DNA of 64,000 nucleotides. Origin: Mermis nigrescens (taxonomy: Eukaryota > Nematoda > Enoplea > Mermithida > Mermithidae). Where the stretch lies: positions 124,001 through 188,000 of the forward strand of contig JAVLUZ010000577.1 in assembly GCA_036768485.1 (NCBI GenBank), read 5' to 3'. Made by a program: the position numbers and the translations under genes. Positions within the stretch are counted from its first letter, which is position 1. Each line of letters starts with the position of its first letter. This document shows, piece by piece, positions 24,434-36,400 of this stretch. The notes below the pieces were generated by a model. The model had not been told where the DNA came from. It searched no databases and was given only the letters and a program-made list of their open reading frames with translations.

Positions 24434-25319
24434 ATGTGTTTGTGTGTGTAAAACAGTTTTTTTGGTGAATAACAGTGATTCTCATATTTTGGCTCAATAG
24501 GTATTTCGTGCCCCTGATTTCGAATTTTTTATCAAAATGGCTCGATCAGGCTCTTGAAATCGGAAACGATGGATTAATATAAAAAGTTTTGGCGGCTCTT
24601 GCAGCTTACATAATTGCCTTAAGGCAAATTTGTTACGCCATCCTAAACCAACTTTTGATGCACTATCGACTAATGTAAACTACTTTACATTGCAGTGTTA
24701 ACTGAAGGAAATCCGTAAGAAAAACGTCTTTTTGTCTTTTTGCAGAAGCATATCTTGGGTGTTACTTCTAAAATTTGGCTCCTAAGGTTTCTTGGACCTC
24801 TGATTCAGAATTTGACACTCAAAGTGCTCGATCTGTCGCCATAAAGCACATAGGGGACGGCTTGATAGGAAATTACGAAGGGTTCTAACAAACATGATCA
24901 TTGAGAGCGAGCTCGCAACAAGCCAAAATATCGGTACTGTTTTCGATGGCGTAAACTAGCCTGCGTGCAATTTGATGTAAACAAACGGAAAGCAGCAAAC
25001 GCGCGGCTTTCGAAAATGCTAATGCTATTCAAATATTTCTAGCCTGTAATTTTGCATGGAACTTTTTGCATTTGTTTGCAACGAGGACAAACTTTTAGGC
25101 GCAGGTTAAATGCCCTCTAATTACCGTACGGGCAGAAAAAGGAAGCAGGAAACATTAATAAGTAAGCAAGATAAAATCAGTCGTTGTAAAGCGATCAAAG
25201 AAATCTGCTTAGCTGAAATGTGACATTTTGGTGAACATGGTGATTTACAACTAATTTAATTTATTGAGAAAAAGGCAACCTGAGCTTTAATGATATTTTG
25301 ACATTAATTGTAAGACTGA
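24434..25319. other. No gene recognised
   Basis: AT-rich. A short TGTAAACTACTTTACATTGCA motif near 24676 resembles the composite-element body. No exon is supported. Confidence 0.4.
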
Positions 25320-25472
25320 TAGGCACGTAGCTCTGGGAGGAAAGGGGGGGTCGGACTCCCCCAATTTCAGAAAAATCGGACTTTTTAAACGTTATTTTGT
25401 GCTACTTTTGGGCTTAGTCCCTCCAAAATTTGTGTTGGTCTCCCCAAGATAGGACGGCCAGCTACGTGCCTG
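25320..25472. mobile_element. AGGCACGTAGCT MITE
   Basis: TIRs AGGCACGTAGCT and AGCTACGTGCCT at the two ends; inner GTCGGACTCCCCCAA and GGTCTCCCCAAGATAGGAC. A second copy lies at 39931-40101, and a degenerate one starts near 26728 (GCGCGTAGCTGTGGGGGG). Confidence 0.8.
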
Positions 25473-25683
25473 AAGACTGAGAGGTGTCAAACAATGTATA
25501 TTACAGATCAGAATAATATGATAACATTAGAAGATAATGATAAATAAGACATATGAATTTCTACATAGACAATTTGCGGCATATTGGTCATCAATTATAT
25601 CCATATTTTTCGCAAATGGGAAGCGAAGCGACCCATATGCAAAAAATTGCTCCAGCAAATAGGACAGCAAAGCGCCCCATTTG

Positions 25684-25845
25684 CTATAGTCTGTTCCACA
25701 TAAGTTTCGGCATAAATTTTAAGAATTTTCTCTAAAGGTAAGCCGACGGATTACGATAATTATATATCAAATCAATGCTATAATCGCAATATGTCGGACA
25801 TAGTTTTCAAAATTTATGCCTAAACTTGTGTGAAACTGACTATGG
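25684..25845. mobile_element. TAGTCTGTTTCACA MITE copy
   Basis: CTATAGTCTGTTCCACATAA to GTGTGAAACTGACTATGG; inner ATTACGATAATTATATATC and ATAATCGCAATATGTCGGAC. Confidence 0.78.
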
Positions 25846-26097
25846 TTTAAGTTAATATTAAGCTTGTTCTTTGACGAAACAGAAGCATTGCTTCTGAAAC
25901 ACAAAAAGTTGTAATAACTTTTTAAATAACTTCCTGTCCGATCCGACCATGATGCACAACCTTGCTAGCCGGTCTAAAAGGTTGAATATTAAACTTTTTA
26001 GGCCAAAATGACATCAAAAACTGGTATAAATGCTAAAATGGAGGGAAAAGTAAAATCTGCAAATGGAAACGATGGGTAAAAGTCGGGAAAGGAAACG

Positions 26098-26578
26098 TAT
26101 ATTGTGCACACGCTTCCGTCAGGGAATAATGAGGAACCCTATTTCCAAGCACCTAAACTCCTTCTTCAGTGGGAGAAATTCTTCCGGAAACAGGGTTTGG
26201 GGTGTTAACCCTGATAGGCCCTACTTAACCCGGTTCCGGAACTTCGGACCACCCCTTAAGACGGAGAAACCCCCGACGGAACCGGGGTCAGTTTGGGGTC
26301 GGGAGTGTTCACCCTTATGGGCCCTTCTTGGGAACCCCGGTTCCGGCACTTTGGACTACCCACAGAGCAGAGAAACTCCCGACAGAACCGGGGTCAGCTT
26401 CACACACATATGAATAAGGGGGTACCCCGTTTCCGAGCTCCTAAATCCCCTTCAGTGAGAGAAACTTTTCCGGAAAAAGGGTGGGGGTGTTCGCCCTGAA
26501 GGACCCTACTCGGGCAACTCCGTTTCCAGCTTTTCCCCCATGGTGGAGAAACCCCCAACGGAGCCGTGTGCACAATTT
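26098..26578. repeat. GC-rich minisatellite with inverted ends, nested in a MITE
   Basis: About four imperfect units of roughly 120 bp, each with GGAACCCCGGTTCCGG-like, GAGAAACCCCCGACGGAACC-like and GGGGTGTTCACCCT-like parts. Bounded by ATTGTGCACACG on the left and CGTGTGCACAAT on the right. Flanking sequence is a CATAGATGCAC-family element (25940-26065 before, CCCAAACCCCCAGATGTATG after), so this block inserted into it. The GC content contrasts with the AT-rich surroundings. Confidence 0.7.
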
Positions 26579-27956
26579 GTTAGATCTGGACTTCCCAAAC
26601 CCCCAGATGTATGCCTGCTCACGACATGACCTTATGCACTCTGCATTGCCTTAATTATTTCACATTTTAATCCCAATGGCTTGTTTATAGTGAGGGTTCG
26701 ATTCAATTCACATTAGGTACAAGCGCGTAGCTGTGGGGGGATTACTCCATACATGATCTTGGGGGAGGTTCAACCCCCAGAAAAATTTTCATACCCCCGC
26801 AAAATTTTTCCATTCCCTCCCCAGAATTGACGATTTTTCAAGTTTCCAAAACTTTTCTGAAAATCGGTAGAAAAAGTGCCTTTTCAAGTATTTTTAGCCA
26901 TCTATTTGCTGGAAAGTGCCTAATTTTCGGCGCTTCGTGCCATATACTTATGTTTTGACCATATATCGTTCAATTTATTCGACTTTTTTCAAAATTTTTC
27001 TATGTGTTATGCTCAAGAAAGATAGAGCATCGTCAGAAACGCCACAAAACGACGTTTTTGACGCGTACCCATCACTTTTGGGCCCAAAAAAGGTACTTTA
27101 GGATTTCACACCCCCTCTAGAATTCCCATGTCATTTAAAAACTCGTCTTTTTTATCCAAAGTTGAATCCTCTTTTAAAATAATGTTTTTTTCCGGACGCT
27201 GCAATAAATGCTTTGATTGAAAAAAGTATGTATGAGTATTTTTTACAAAATTCCCAAAGGCAAAATTGAGTATTCTTAAAGTGTATCTAAAATACCGTTA
27301 AAAAAGGTTTTAGGACACTTATCAACATAATTTAATATAATCGAAATCAAGTCAGATAATTTAAAATTTTTTCATCTTCAACTTATAGGTAGATCTCGCT
27401 GAGAAAAGCTAAAAAACACCATAATTTTGCGGATCTACATACATGTAGTTGTTCAGATAAACAACTTCAAAATTTTCATCTACCACGTTTGTGCTTTCCG
27501 GTTAAAGTAAAATAATAATTTTTTCTAAATAATTTTTTATTGAAAATTAATAATAATAATTTTTTTCTGTTTTGTTTCGGGGGATCCAAGCACCAATAAC
27601 TCAGGCACAACCCCAAATTCGAAGATCCAGCTTTTTTATTTTCTTTACCTTGTGCGCGATGTTATTAGAACGTTGCCCTTTTATTAATAAAATAGCTATA
27701 AACAAACAAATGCGCGAACGTCATTAGCTCATAGCATTATCTGATAACGAAAGGTCAAAGCGGACACTAAAGTCGGTGCTTAATGTTTATCTTCTTTTGA
27801 AACAAGTTAACAGATGCAGAGGTGCAAAAAAATGCTAAATTTTATCATTCACGGAAATACTACTCGAAACGACTCTCAAGTTAAAACAGAAAGATAGCAA
27901 TTATCATAATCCGGACGAAATAGATCAGTCCCTCCTATGCCACACACGCCAATCGG

Positions 27957-28440
27957 CTCATGGGCGGATTTAAGGGGGGAGCGCCCCCATTAGCCAAAAA
28001 TAATTGGCGAGATAAAGAAAGGATATGTAATCTGCAAAGATTTTTGGTCGTCAATGATCATAATTTTCTTAAATTTATACCTATTAATAACATTTATCTA
28101 CTTTCTTAGCGGTCCGGAAGCCATATGCTTGCTCAGGGAATAGATTTTAGACGACTTCAGGTGCAGAAACAGCTTTTTCAGCATAGTTTTCTTCTATTTC
28201 CGAGCATAACTTTTCGAAATTTTCGACGTTCTCGCGCTCAAGAGCCATGAGTACAGGAAGATCAAGCAGTAATTCAAGCTTCTAAAGGTTCTTCCGCTAT
28301 AATTTAACATATTTTCTGGCGCTTCGAGCCAGATTTTCGCTAAAATCAATGATTTATTCTCGAGCAAAATTCTAGATCTGTCGTTGCATCGGCGGTATGG
28401 TGCCTCATATTTCAAAAAGTAACTTTCTGTACTTTATCTT
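27957..28440. repeat. CAGTGGCGGAT-family element, eroded copy
   Basis: Starts GGGCGGATTTAAGGGGGGAG and shares TTGGCGAGATAAAGAA and the GGCGCTTCGAGCCAGATTTT hairpin with the better copy at 42775-43362. The minus-strand ORF here is a shadow of the repeat. Confidence 0.6.
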
Positions 28441-28870
28441 TGTTCGTGCTGTAAATAATTATTTTAGATAATAACACGAAAGCGCTGTTGATAAAGCTAC
28501 AATAAGATTTTCATATGAATCAATACGATTATCAAAAGTGATGAAGTGGGACAAACAAAGAGGTGAGAATTTCAAATAGCTGATATAACCATCTGTTGAC
28601 GTGGAAAAAAATGAAACAATCTATAGTCTTGAAAAATGAGCTTGCTAAGCGAGAGTTGTAAACTAAGAGGAGCTTATAGTTTAATTTTTTTATTATTTCA
28701 CGTAACCTTGTGCATGGAAATTGGTATTCAGCGATCTAGCGATCAGCTACGAAAGTGGTTTCTAGGCAGCTTACTGTAGTGCAATTTGGCATAGTAAAAC
28801 TTTTGTATGCTCATCAATTGCTATACGCAGTATCGGGATTGCTGCTTCAGTTTAAACCGCTTTTGTAATC

Positions 28871-28909
28871 GATTTACGTCGACTCAAGAATAGTGAGTCG
28901 ACGTAAATC
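28871..28909. repeat. Perfect 16-bp stem hairpin
   Basis: GATTTACGTCGACTCA, a 7-nt loop AGAATAG, then the exact reverse complement. Not part of any repeat family I could see elsewhere in the window. Confidence 0.9.
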
Positions 28910-29373
28910 TTTCACGCACAAGGTTTCGAGAAACAGACACAGCAGATAGGACGCTTGACGACATATAAGTACAACTGAAGAAATGACCCACAATCGTGTG
29001 ACAGTAATTAAATTTTCATATCATTGTGCACGGTTGTACGATAAGAACTCCATTATCCTACCGTAAAAATAAAATTAAATTAGATCTTAATTAATTAAAT
29101 GAATAAATAGGGGTAATCGCATTGCTAGTTTTCAGACAAGTTTGTTTTTCCTGATAGTTTTAGGGAACCGGACATACTGTCCTAGTAATCAGAGAGAAAC
29201 CGAAACGTCAATGCATTTATTTAATTTCATGCTGCATGGTCATGGATCCCTTCTTCCTGAGCTTTTTACAATAAATACAAATATGCATAGCATTACCCCA
29301 TAATAAACAACAAGCTTATACAGGGGAAAATTAAAATACACAATTTATATCTTTGATGAGGGAGCCATTTGGT

Positions 29374-29610
29374 TCAAGCGTCACCTCCGCAGCAACTCAT
29401 AATACACTTTGCGAGGTAGACAAAGTTTTTGCTGCAGTTATTGATTTCCCCGTGTCCAAACAATCGCACCAAAGAACACAGGGTGAGCAGCTTCATTTGA
29501 AATCCAACATCTTTGTTGAAATAAACGTCCTGAAAGTGATCCAGGCGGGCAACGTGCCTCCCGTTACCTTCCAGGACGCAAAGCCACGTGGTGGACGCTG
29601 ATTTTGATTT
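29374..29610 (-). CDS. Unrecognised gene, exon V4 (terminal)
   Basis: After TTTCACAATTTAG, 78 codons in phase 0: begins KSKSASTTWLCVLEGNGRHV, continues FNKDVGFQMKLLTLCSLVRL and ends CIMSCCGGDA-stop. A codon-aligned plus-strand ORF of 82 codons (29353-29601) covers the same bases, so strand choice rests on the phase match with the upstream exons. Confidence 0.5.
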   Translation of the reverse strand, partial: KSKSASTTWLCVLEGNGRHVARLDHFQDVYFNKDVGFQMKLLTLCSLVRLFGHGEINNCSKNFVYLAKCIMSCCGGDA

Positions 29611-31984
29611 CTAAATTGTGAAACAAGAAAAAAGGAATAGGAAATGATTGTTTCTAGCCAAGTAGGTGCTTGAAAATAAACAGTAACGAGAGTTCAAAGC
29701 CGGTCTGATATTAATTAATAAAAAAATGATAATAAAAAATTTTAAAAGATTTAAAAACTAGAACTTGTCAGATATTAATACGTTACGTTTCCAAACCTTA
29801 AGGCGGGATTGGTCGGCCATAAAGTAATGAAAACTTAACGGATACAAGAAAGCATAATATTTTTCTTTATTAACGTAGGGTTATTTAAGACGACAGGCGA
29901 ACACAAGCTAGATATGCGTTTGACAAATTATCTGCAAACAGATGAAGTTTTGAAACATTGACGGAAGCAAATAAGCTATTAACTGGATGAAAATTCGCCG
30001 AAAAACGAAAGGAAAGTTTTCCATGTTTACGAGAGGACTTAAAAGAAAGATGATAAATTATTCGACAAACAAAAAAGAATTTTAGTAAGAAAAAAACGAA
30101 TATTTTTTAGCATAAAAATATTCGAGATGCTTTAGCCTTTTATAAATTTAGTTCAATTATAAGAATAACCTATTATAGAACTTGTCTATTTTCGGAAACA
30201 AAGGTTGGGCCGGTCTGGAAAGGGACCAGTAATCAGTAGGAAAACCTTTTTTAAATAAATTGACTTTGAAATTAGTAAAAACGCTCAAATAGCGCAAAAA
30301 CGACCTTATTTGGCAATTACTGATCAATTTCAAATCATCTTACAAAAAACTCGATTTTTGTCCATTTTAATTTTGCATCATGTCATCAAAAAATGTTTCA
30401 ATTTGTCCCAAAAGTAGATTTCAATGGTTACTTCAATACAGAAGGCATGACTTTCTATTTTAATTAGTAGATACGTTTATTTTTGTGCTGAAAACTTGTT
30501 AGTTGTCCTACAATTACTACAAACCAGTCGTGTTTTCTCGGAGGCAGTAAAAGATAAAAACGTGTAATATTGCAAAATGATGACTTACTGGCAGGGTTGC
30601 CAAGTGCTCTTGTCAAAAAACCCCCACTTTGTACCTCAAACTGCCTAAACCCCCAAACCAATGGTTAAGCAAGGGCGCAAAAAACCTCAATCGCTAAAAA
30701 ATGCCTCCAACGGCCTCAAAAAACCCCCAAAATTGGGGAACCCCCAATTTGGCAACCCTGCTTACTGTCCATCCTACCTGCTGTGTTTTCCTACGACGCA
30801 GATTAGTAGAATTTAAAATTGCAGCGGGAGGAGGATCAGGCTCGTCGAATACTCCTACTTCTGGTGCTAAACCTTCTTCTGGGATCAGCTTGGCTATGAC
30901 GCGGCGTTCGGCTTAGTCAAAAATATTTAATAATGAAGTTTTTTAAAGCAAATAAGTGTTAACAGTTGTTTTCTCACATGAAAGTAGGGTAAATGGATCA
31001 TTTTGAGGTGCCAACATTCCGAAAAATTCCCCATTCCAATCATGTATCAATGTACTAGGACGATAAGATCGACCTGTCCATTTGATAGTTTCCTTCAGAC
31101 GCACGACCGGCCGGCCATAAGCTTCCAGGCGCCAAACTCTCAAAAAATGAAGTCCTAATGTGAGTTAGCATTAGAGCTATTATGCGTTCAAAAAAGGAGC
31201 TAGCAGTAAAATAAAACAAATACAAATTCACTTTATAGATATCTTAAAAATGAAACAAAATTTTGAGAAGTATAAAGAGATCCATTGACTGTTTATTCCT
31301 GCAAATGTGCAAAGATTTTTTCTAAGATTTTTATTATCAGGTTAAATTCATGGAAGAAACATTGTTCCAGAGTCAACCAATATTTCGAATTTAAGCGCTC
31401 GTCAAAAATACAGTCAGATTTTCATGCTATTATCCAGACACATTAGATTCTCGCTTTTTTAATGCTGACACTAACAACAACAAAATTGAATGCATCATGA
31501 AACACTCGATGAATGTGTGTAAGTTACACAAACTAATAAAATATCGTGCTCCGTTATTTTCATTAAGCATTTGAATTTAAACGAACTTTTGCGTATTTAT
31601 TTTACAAGGTGGCTAACAAGCAGTAATATAATATTTTTGCATTTTGATGGAAAAATAGTTTTTCATCTTTTAGACCTTCTCTTCAAGAATACAAAAAGTA
31701 AAAATCGAAAACCAACTTAAATAAAAAGTAATAATTAGCTAAACACAGTTTAATCCTGAAGATATAAATAGCATTTAATTTGAAAATTGCATTGAAGCTG
31801 TCAAAAGACTTTACCTGAAGCAAAGACTGGCGTCCAGCCATGCGTCAAAAAGCGGACAATGCTCCCAGTCTGTAATTTGTAAATCACCGCCACTCAAACG
31901 TTTAATGCGAAATTTGCGAGCATGAATGAAGTAGGTTAATACTTGGGATCTCGTAGGAATAGTTCTGATATGTCCGAGCGGGAT
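29374..31984 (-). CDS. Unrecognised gene, four-exon 3' part
   Basis: Minus-strand exons 31984-31815, 31138-30978, 30911-30778 and 29610-29374. Junction phases 2, 1 and 0 all agree and every intron is GT-AG. Encodes HIRTIPTRSQVLTYFIHARK, WEHCPLFDAWLDASLCF, VWRLEAYGRPVVRLKETIKW, LIPEEGLAPEVGVFDEPDPP and ending CIMSCCGGDA with TGA at 29376-29374. About 253 codons seen; no family recognised. GLAPE superficially recalls ferlins, but the flanking ferlin motifs are absent. May be the 3' continuation of the exons at 33.1-36.8 kb, though that junction does not match in phase. Confidence 0.6.
30592..30760. mobile_element. hAT-type MITE CAGGGTTGCC (169 bp)
   Basis: TIRs CAGGGTTGCCAA and TTGGCAACCCTG; TSD CTTACTGG/CTTACTGT at 30584-30591 and 30761-30768 (7 of 8). 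Interior is C-rich (CAAAAAACCCCCA repeated). Sits just downstream of a splice donor of the minus-strand gene. Confidence 0.85.
30778..30911 (-). CDS. Unrecognised gene, exon V3
   Basis: Acceptor TTTTTGACTAAG, phase 1 in. Encodes SERRVIAKLIPEEGLAPEV, DEPDPPPAAILN and a basic end LRRRKTQQ at donor CAGCAG/GTAGGA, phase 0. A hAT-type MITE begins 17 bp after the exon end. The plus-strand frame over this exon is a shadow. Confidence 0.62.
30978..31138 (-). CDS. Unrecognised gene, exon V2
   Basis: Acceptor CATTTTTTGAG, phase 2 in. Contains GRPVVRLKETIKWTGRSYRP and LIHDWNGEFFGMLAPQNDPF. Donor TCAT/GTGAGA leaves phase 1, which the next exon accepts. Confidence 0.62.
31815..31984 (-). CDS. Unrecognised gene, exon V1
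   Basis: After TTTGTTTAAG the exon reads IPLGHIRTIPTRSQVLTYF, then RIKRLSGGDLQITDWEHCPL, ending TTC AG/GTAAAG (phase 2). Phase 0 at entry; an in-frame TGA lies upstream. Confidence 0.6.
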
Positions 31985-32121
31985 CTTAAACAAATGGTAT
32001 CAAATCGTACATGCAATGCAGTTTTATTTTTCCGCAGGTACAAAGTGGAAAGCAGAAGCTTACTTTGTTTTTTCATTGTGTAACAAGTGACCTGATGACT
32101 ACCTTATCATAAACAGACATG

Positions 32122-32373
32122 CACGTGGGAGGTTTGGGGGTGGTCTCTGGATCACCCAGGTTTTGTCAAAATGAAGGCCAAAATATATGAAAATTGGAAA
32201 TTTTCTCTAAAATGCTTTAAATTGACCAGAAAATATGTAATAACGTAGAATTAACGATATTTTAGCGTTTACACCAGTTTTTGGGTCATTTTGACCAAAG
32301 ACTCAATTTTTGACCCCCTCCCCGCTCGCTCAGACCGGCTGACCCCTCTAGATCGGCCATGCTGTGCATCTAT
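32122..32373 (-). mobile_element. CATAGATGCAC-family MITE with 8-bp TSD
   Basis: Ends CAGACATGCACG and GTGCATCTATG; flanks ATCATAAA and ATCATAAT form a near-exact 8-bp duplication. Contains AATTGACCAGAAAATATG, the TTTTGGGTCATTTTGACC core and GACCGGCTGACCCC. Confidence 0.75.
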
Positions 32374-33109
32374 GATCATAATTACACTCGTTGCTCAACC
32401 TTCGGAAAAGTATTTATCGCGCATGTTGCTGATTTATCTCACGTCAATTATATGGTTATGTTAAACGTACGTAATTATTCTGTTTCTAAAAACAGGTATT
32501 CACTGTTTTGATCTTTTTCGAATAAATAATATCAAAATTACTTTAGTTGCAAGATATTGAGCATTAATTAGAAACAAATGCAATTTTCCTTTTTGAAACA
32601 AAGCTAATTGCTGCTACCGAAAACGTGATAATTTAATAGGACGTGTAATTAGATTTTTAAGCTCAGTCATAACAACATCAACTTCTCCAGCAATAACAGA
32701 GGTAAATAAGCGCAAGGAGCATAGGTGTTCTAGTCCTTATGATCCAGAGATAACCCGCTGACTCCAGTAATCCAATTTAAGTAATATTCTAACGATTTCC
32801 CATGATTTTTCTGTGCGAATTGATAGAACAAGATGAGAAACATCGAGAAATGATGTTTTTTGTTACGATCATCAGTTTTGTGGTCGCTTTTACCATCTGA
32901 AACCCTGCTCACGTATGATCAAGAAGTCAATTGCGCGAATGGTCAGGAAAACTTGATATGAATCGACCAAAAGCGGAAAAATGCTTGAAACAAGCAAGCA
33001 AAAATGAATTAAATAAATTACACTACAATAAATAAAAAAATAATTGCGGTTTTATTCCAGAGACGGATTTTGATTTTATTTAGCATAGATTTTATTGGAG
33101 ATCTGGCGT

Positions 33110-33424
33110 TCAAAACCAAAAGAACCTTGCCTCATTGAATCGAATCGGTCTGCTAGTTGCATTAGCGCAGTCGTTTGATTGTTGCTTATCCGAAGCCAAG
33201 CTTGACTCTCCCAATTCATGCGACATGACAAGCGACCCATTGGGCGCACTTCTGCTATTTGAATTACCCCCTTGAGCTACAACAGTTATCCTGGACGACA
33301 GCGAGGAAATTTTACTCGCGGATCGCTGTAAAAATTCAGTCTCATCACTTTCTCCCTCGCTACCGTGCTGCTCTACAAAATTTCTGTTGTCGATCACGTC
33401 TGCTTCGTATGGAGTGTTGCTCAT
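33110..33424 (-). CDS. Unrecognised gene, exon U3 (Ser-rich)
   Basis: After GAAAATTTTAG: MSNTPYEADVIDNRNFVEQH, then acidic and Ser-rich sequence (SASKISSLSSRI, GESSLASDKQQSND). Ends RPIRFNEARFFWF-stop, unless spliced at AAG/GTTCTT. Low-complexity, probably a disordered tail. Confidence 0.58.
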   Translation of the reverse strand: MSNTPYEADVIDNRNFVEQHGSEGESDETEFLQRSASKISSLSSRITVVAQGGNSNSRSAPNGSLVMSHELGESSLASDKQQSNDCANATSRPIRFNEARFFWF

Positions 33425-36400
33425 CTAAAATTTTCTACGACATGATCTGACAGTAGTCAAAAAATTTTCAAGGATCAAAAAGGACCGAAAAATTAGCGAT
33501 AGGGCGGTAAAACATTTTCCGATGTTTTTCATCAAACCCTTTTCATTGGCATAGAAAAATCAGGGAAAAATGACAAATTTATCAGAAATTTGATTTTGTA
33601 GACAACGGGACTTCGTTTCCAACTCTAGGGGTCCAAACACCCTCTTCCTGACGCCCATGCGATGCAATTTTGATAAGAATCTAATTTTGATTGGAATCGC
33701 TGAAATAAATTTATTCTTCAAATACTGCTTTTACGACAACCGGACATGAACAAATTTGGCAGTGAACTGAAAAAGGAGATGAAAACTTTACGAGGAAAAT
33801 AAGACAAAATTAAGGCCACAAATACGAAAATGGCAGTTTTGTAGAAAATTTGTACCTAGTCATCTTGAAAGCATTAAGGAGGATGCGTGCAAGTTCAATC
33901 TTGACACCGATTCTCAAGGTAGCTTCACCTCAGAAAGCTTAAAAGTTTGAGTTTTTATCTTTGACTGACCCTACAGGCACCACAGTAATTAACGATGGCG
34001 CCACACAGCAAAAAATATTACTTCACTTGTTTCCAGTAATCGTCTGCGTTCACCAGAATTCATTATCACAATACTAAAATGCGTTGATAAAAAAATAATC
34101 AAAATGACCCACACCTACAACTGAATGACAAGTTGCCGGCTAAGGCTTCAATTTGAATAGCATATGTTGGAAGTTTCAATCGCATTTCGAGATTTGAATA
34201 TGACATCAACAAGTTAAGCCGAAAAAATTATAGCAAAACACCCACTTAAAAAAGCCCGTTTTCATACCTGAAAAATAACACCTCAAGCAAGACCATAAAT
34301 CAAACGTAACAAAATTTGAGAAATATACATATGACCTCAAATTAGAGCTCTTTGGTAGCAGAAAGAGCACACACTAAGATTCTCTTAAATAAATGAATAA
34401 TATTATATAATACATGTCAGCTTTGTTACATATATGTGCGCATCCACCTCAGGCGCGCGCAGTCCGTTGTAAGCATATAAATGCTTTTCCTATTTTCTCG
34501 TATTACTCAATAATTCGGCTTCGTCAATGCTGACTAATCCAAGCAAAGATAAAAAGCTGTTGCACACGTTTATTGATCCGGTACGAAGAATCCTTACAGA
34601 CAGCAAAGATATAAGCTGCGCATAGAAGGAAACAGAATGTGAGTTTTACTACATAATCAGATAAACTCCTTTACTGCTCGTTCTTCGGTTTTTCTGAGAA
34701 ATCAGTACACGAAAATCCGATGTAGAGGAAATTTTGATGCCAGACATGACGTATCAAACTTAGCTCAAACAACATTTCAATTCTAATCGAATGGCCATAT
34801 AAAAAGGATTTTAGTTAATGATACAGAACAGATTTCAAAACTGTCATTTGCATGTATAGGGACGTCACACTATTCCTGCTCTCAGACGAGATTTTCAACC
34901 CAACTAGCCATTGTCGACAATACCTAATCAAAATTATTGGTTTTTACACGCTTTTTCACACTTCCTGACCATAGGTGGGCAGCACCAAAATTCTGGGGGG
35001 GGGTGAAAAAATTTCTGGAGGGGGTGAAAAAAATTTTTAAAGGTCAAAAAATGGTCTTAAAAGTGGTCGTATGGCGAAAAAACACCATTTTTCTACGTTT
35101 CTCATCGAGCACTATCCAATGGCATCAAAAAATTGCTAAAAAAGCAAAAAAAATTTTCTGGGGGGGTATTTTGATTTCTGGGGGGGGTATTTCAACTTCT
35201 GGGGGAGGTGCATACCCCCAAACCCCCCACGCCCATGTGTGTTCCTGACTCTCTGTTGGCATGATTTATTGTTCTCTAAATCAACAAAACTAATGAGAAC
35301 GCTCTATTCATTTACTAGCACGAAAAAAGGTCACCGAGTTTGGAACAATCATTCGTTGTCCATTTTTGTTCGCATAAGGCGAATAATGTTAGTGCCAGAT
35401 GATGAATAATAATGAATAAAGAAAAAACAACGAAGCGTCCTCTTTTTTAAATGCTATTCACAAGGAATGAAGGTTGGCCTTTAACGCTTCAACAAAGAAT
35501 TCTCTTTCAAATCTGCAAGAATACTAAAATTTTGATGACTGATGCAGAAACGCATTTTAAAGCTAAATTAAAATAAGGCAACACAACCAGGCTAGACCTA
35601 AGACGAACAAAACAATCGAACTTTATGAAATAATGCTAAAATAATAGGTACATTAGATCGTAAGCTTTGTTTCGCTCTGTGGCTTTTTGAGAATACCGAG
35701 AACTTTAAAACTGTGTAAATTCGTCTTCGGACGAACCGCCCGAATTAGGCATGATGCCCCTGTGGTACCTGCTTAGGTGAATAAAAAAAGCATATTTCAG
35801 TTTTGACTTGTTGAACAATGATAAAAAATTAGCATAGCACCTGTTCCGATCCTTGCTTTGCCTCATTCTTCCCGAAAAGCATTATCTTTCCTCCCTCAGG
35901 ATCTGGACCCCGAACTCTAAGTACGTGTTCCAACAATTTTTAGGTTTTTTATTCTGTCCATCAAAAGGACTAGAAGAGTATGGCAGACGAGTATATAAGT
36001 CACTGCGAGATATACACTTGGATGTCTAGAGATCCCCAGAATATAAAAACGGAAAATTTTATCAAGGCCAAAGAAGGGGTGAAAGTTGAAAATCTTTTTT
36101 TAAAGTGTGCTCGAAATTGACCAGAAATTACGGAATCACGTAGTTTTAACGCTATTTTAGCATTTAAATGAACGTTTGAGGTTGGTTTAACTAAAGAAAG
36201 GTTAACTTTGACTCCTCTCAGGTCGGCTGGCCCGCGCAAGATCAGCTATGCGGCGCATCTATGGTCGCAACACAGCTATATACCCATATGCGACAAATAA
36301 TGAATACTTCGCAATTTTTCTCATGTCTACGCAGATATCATTTTAATTCTACGAAAAATAAATTCAAATTCTAAAATGTTTATTGATAAACAACGCAGGG

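Noticed and set aside
29353..29601. 82-codon plus-strand ORF
   Set aside because: Codon-aligned antisense of minus-strand exon V4; the minus strand has matching phases with three upstream exons. Kept as the main alternative, not listed as a gene.
30773..30916. Ferlin identity suggested by LIPEEGLAPEV
   Set aside because: The neighbouring ferlin motifs (C2 repeats, MWVD-type block, C-terminal membrane helix) are absent from the adjoining exons.
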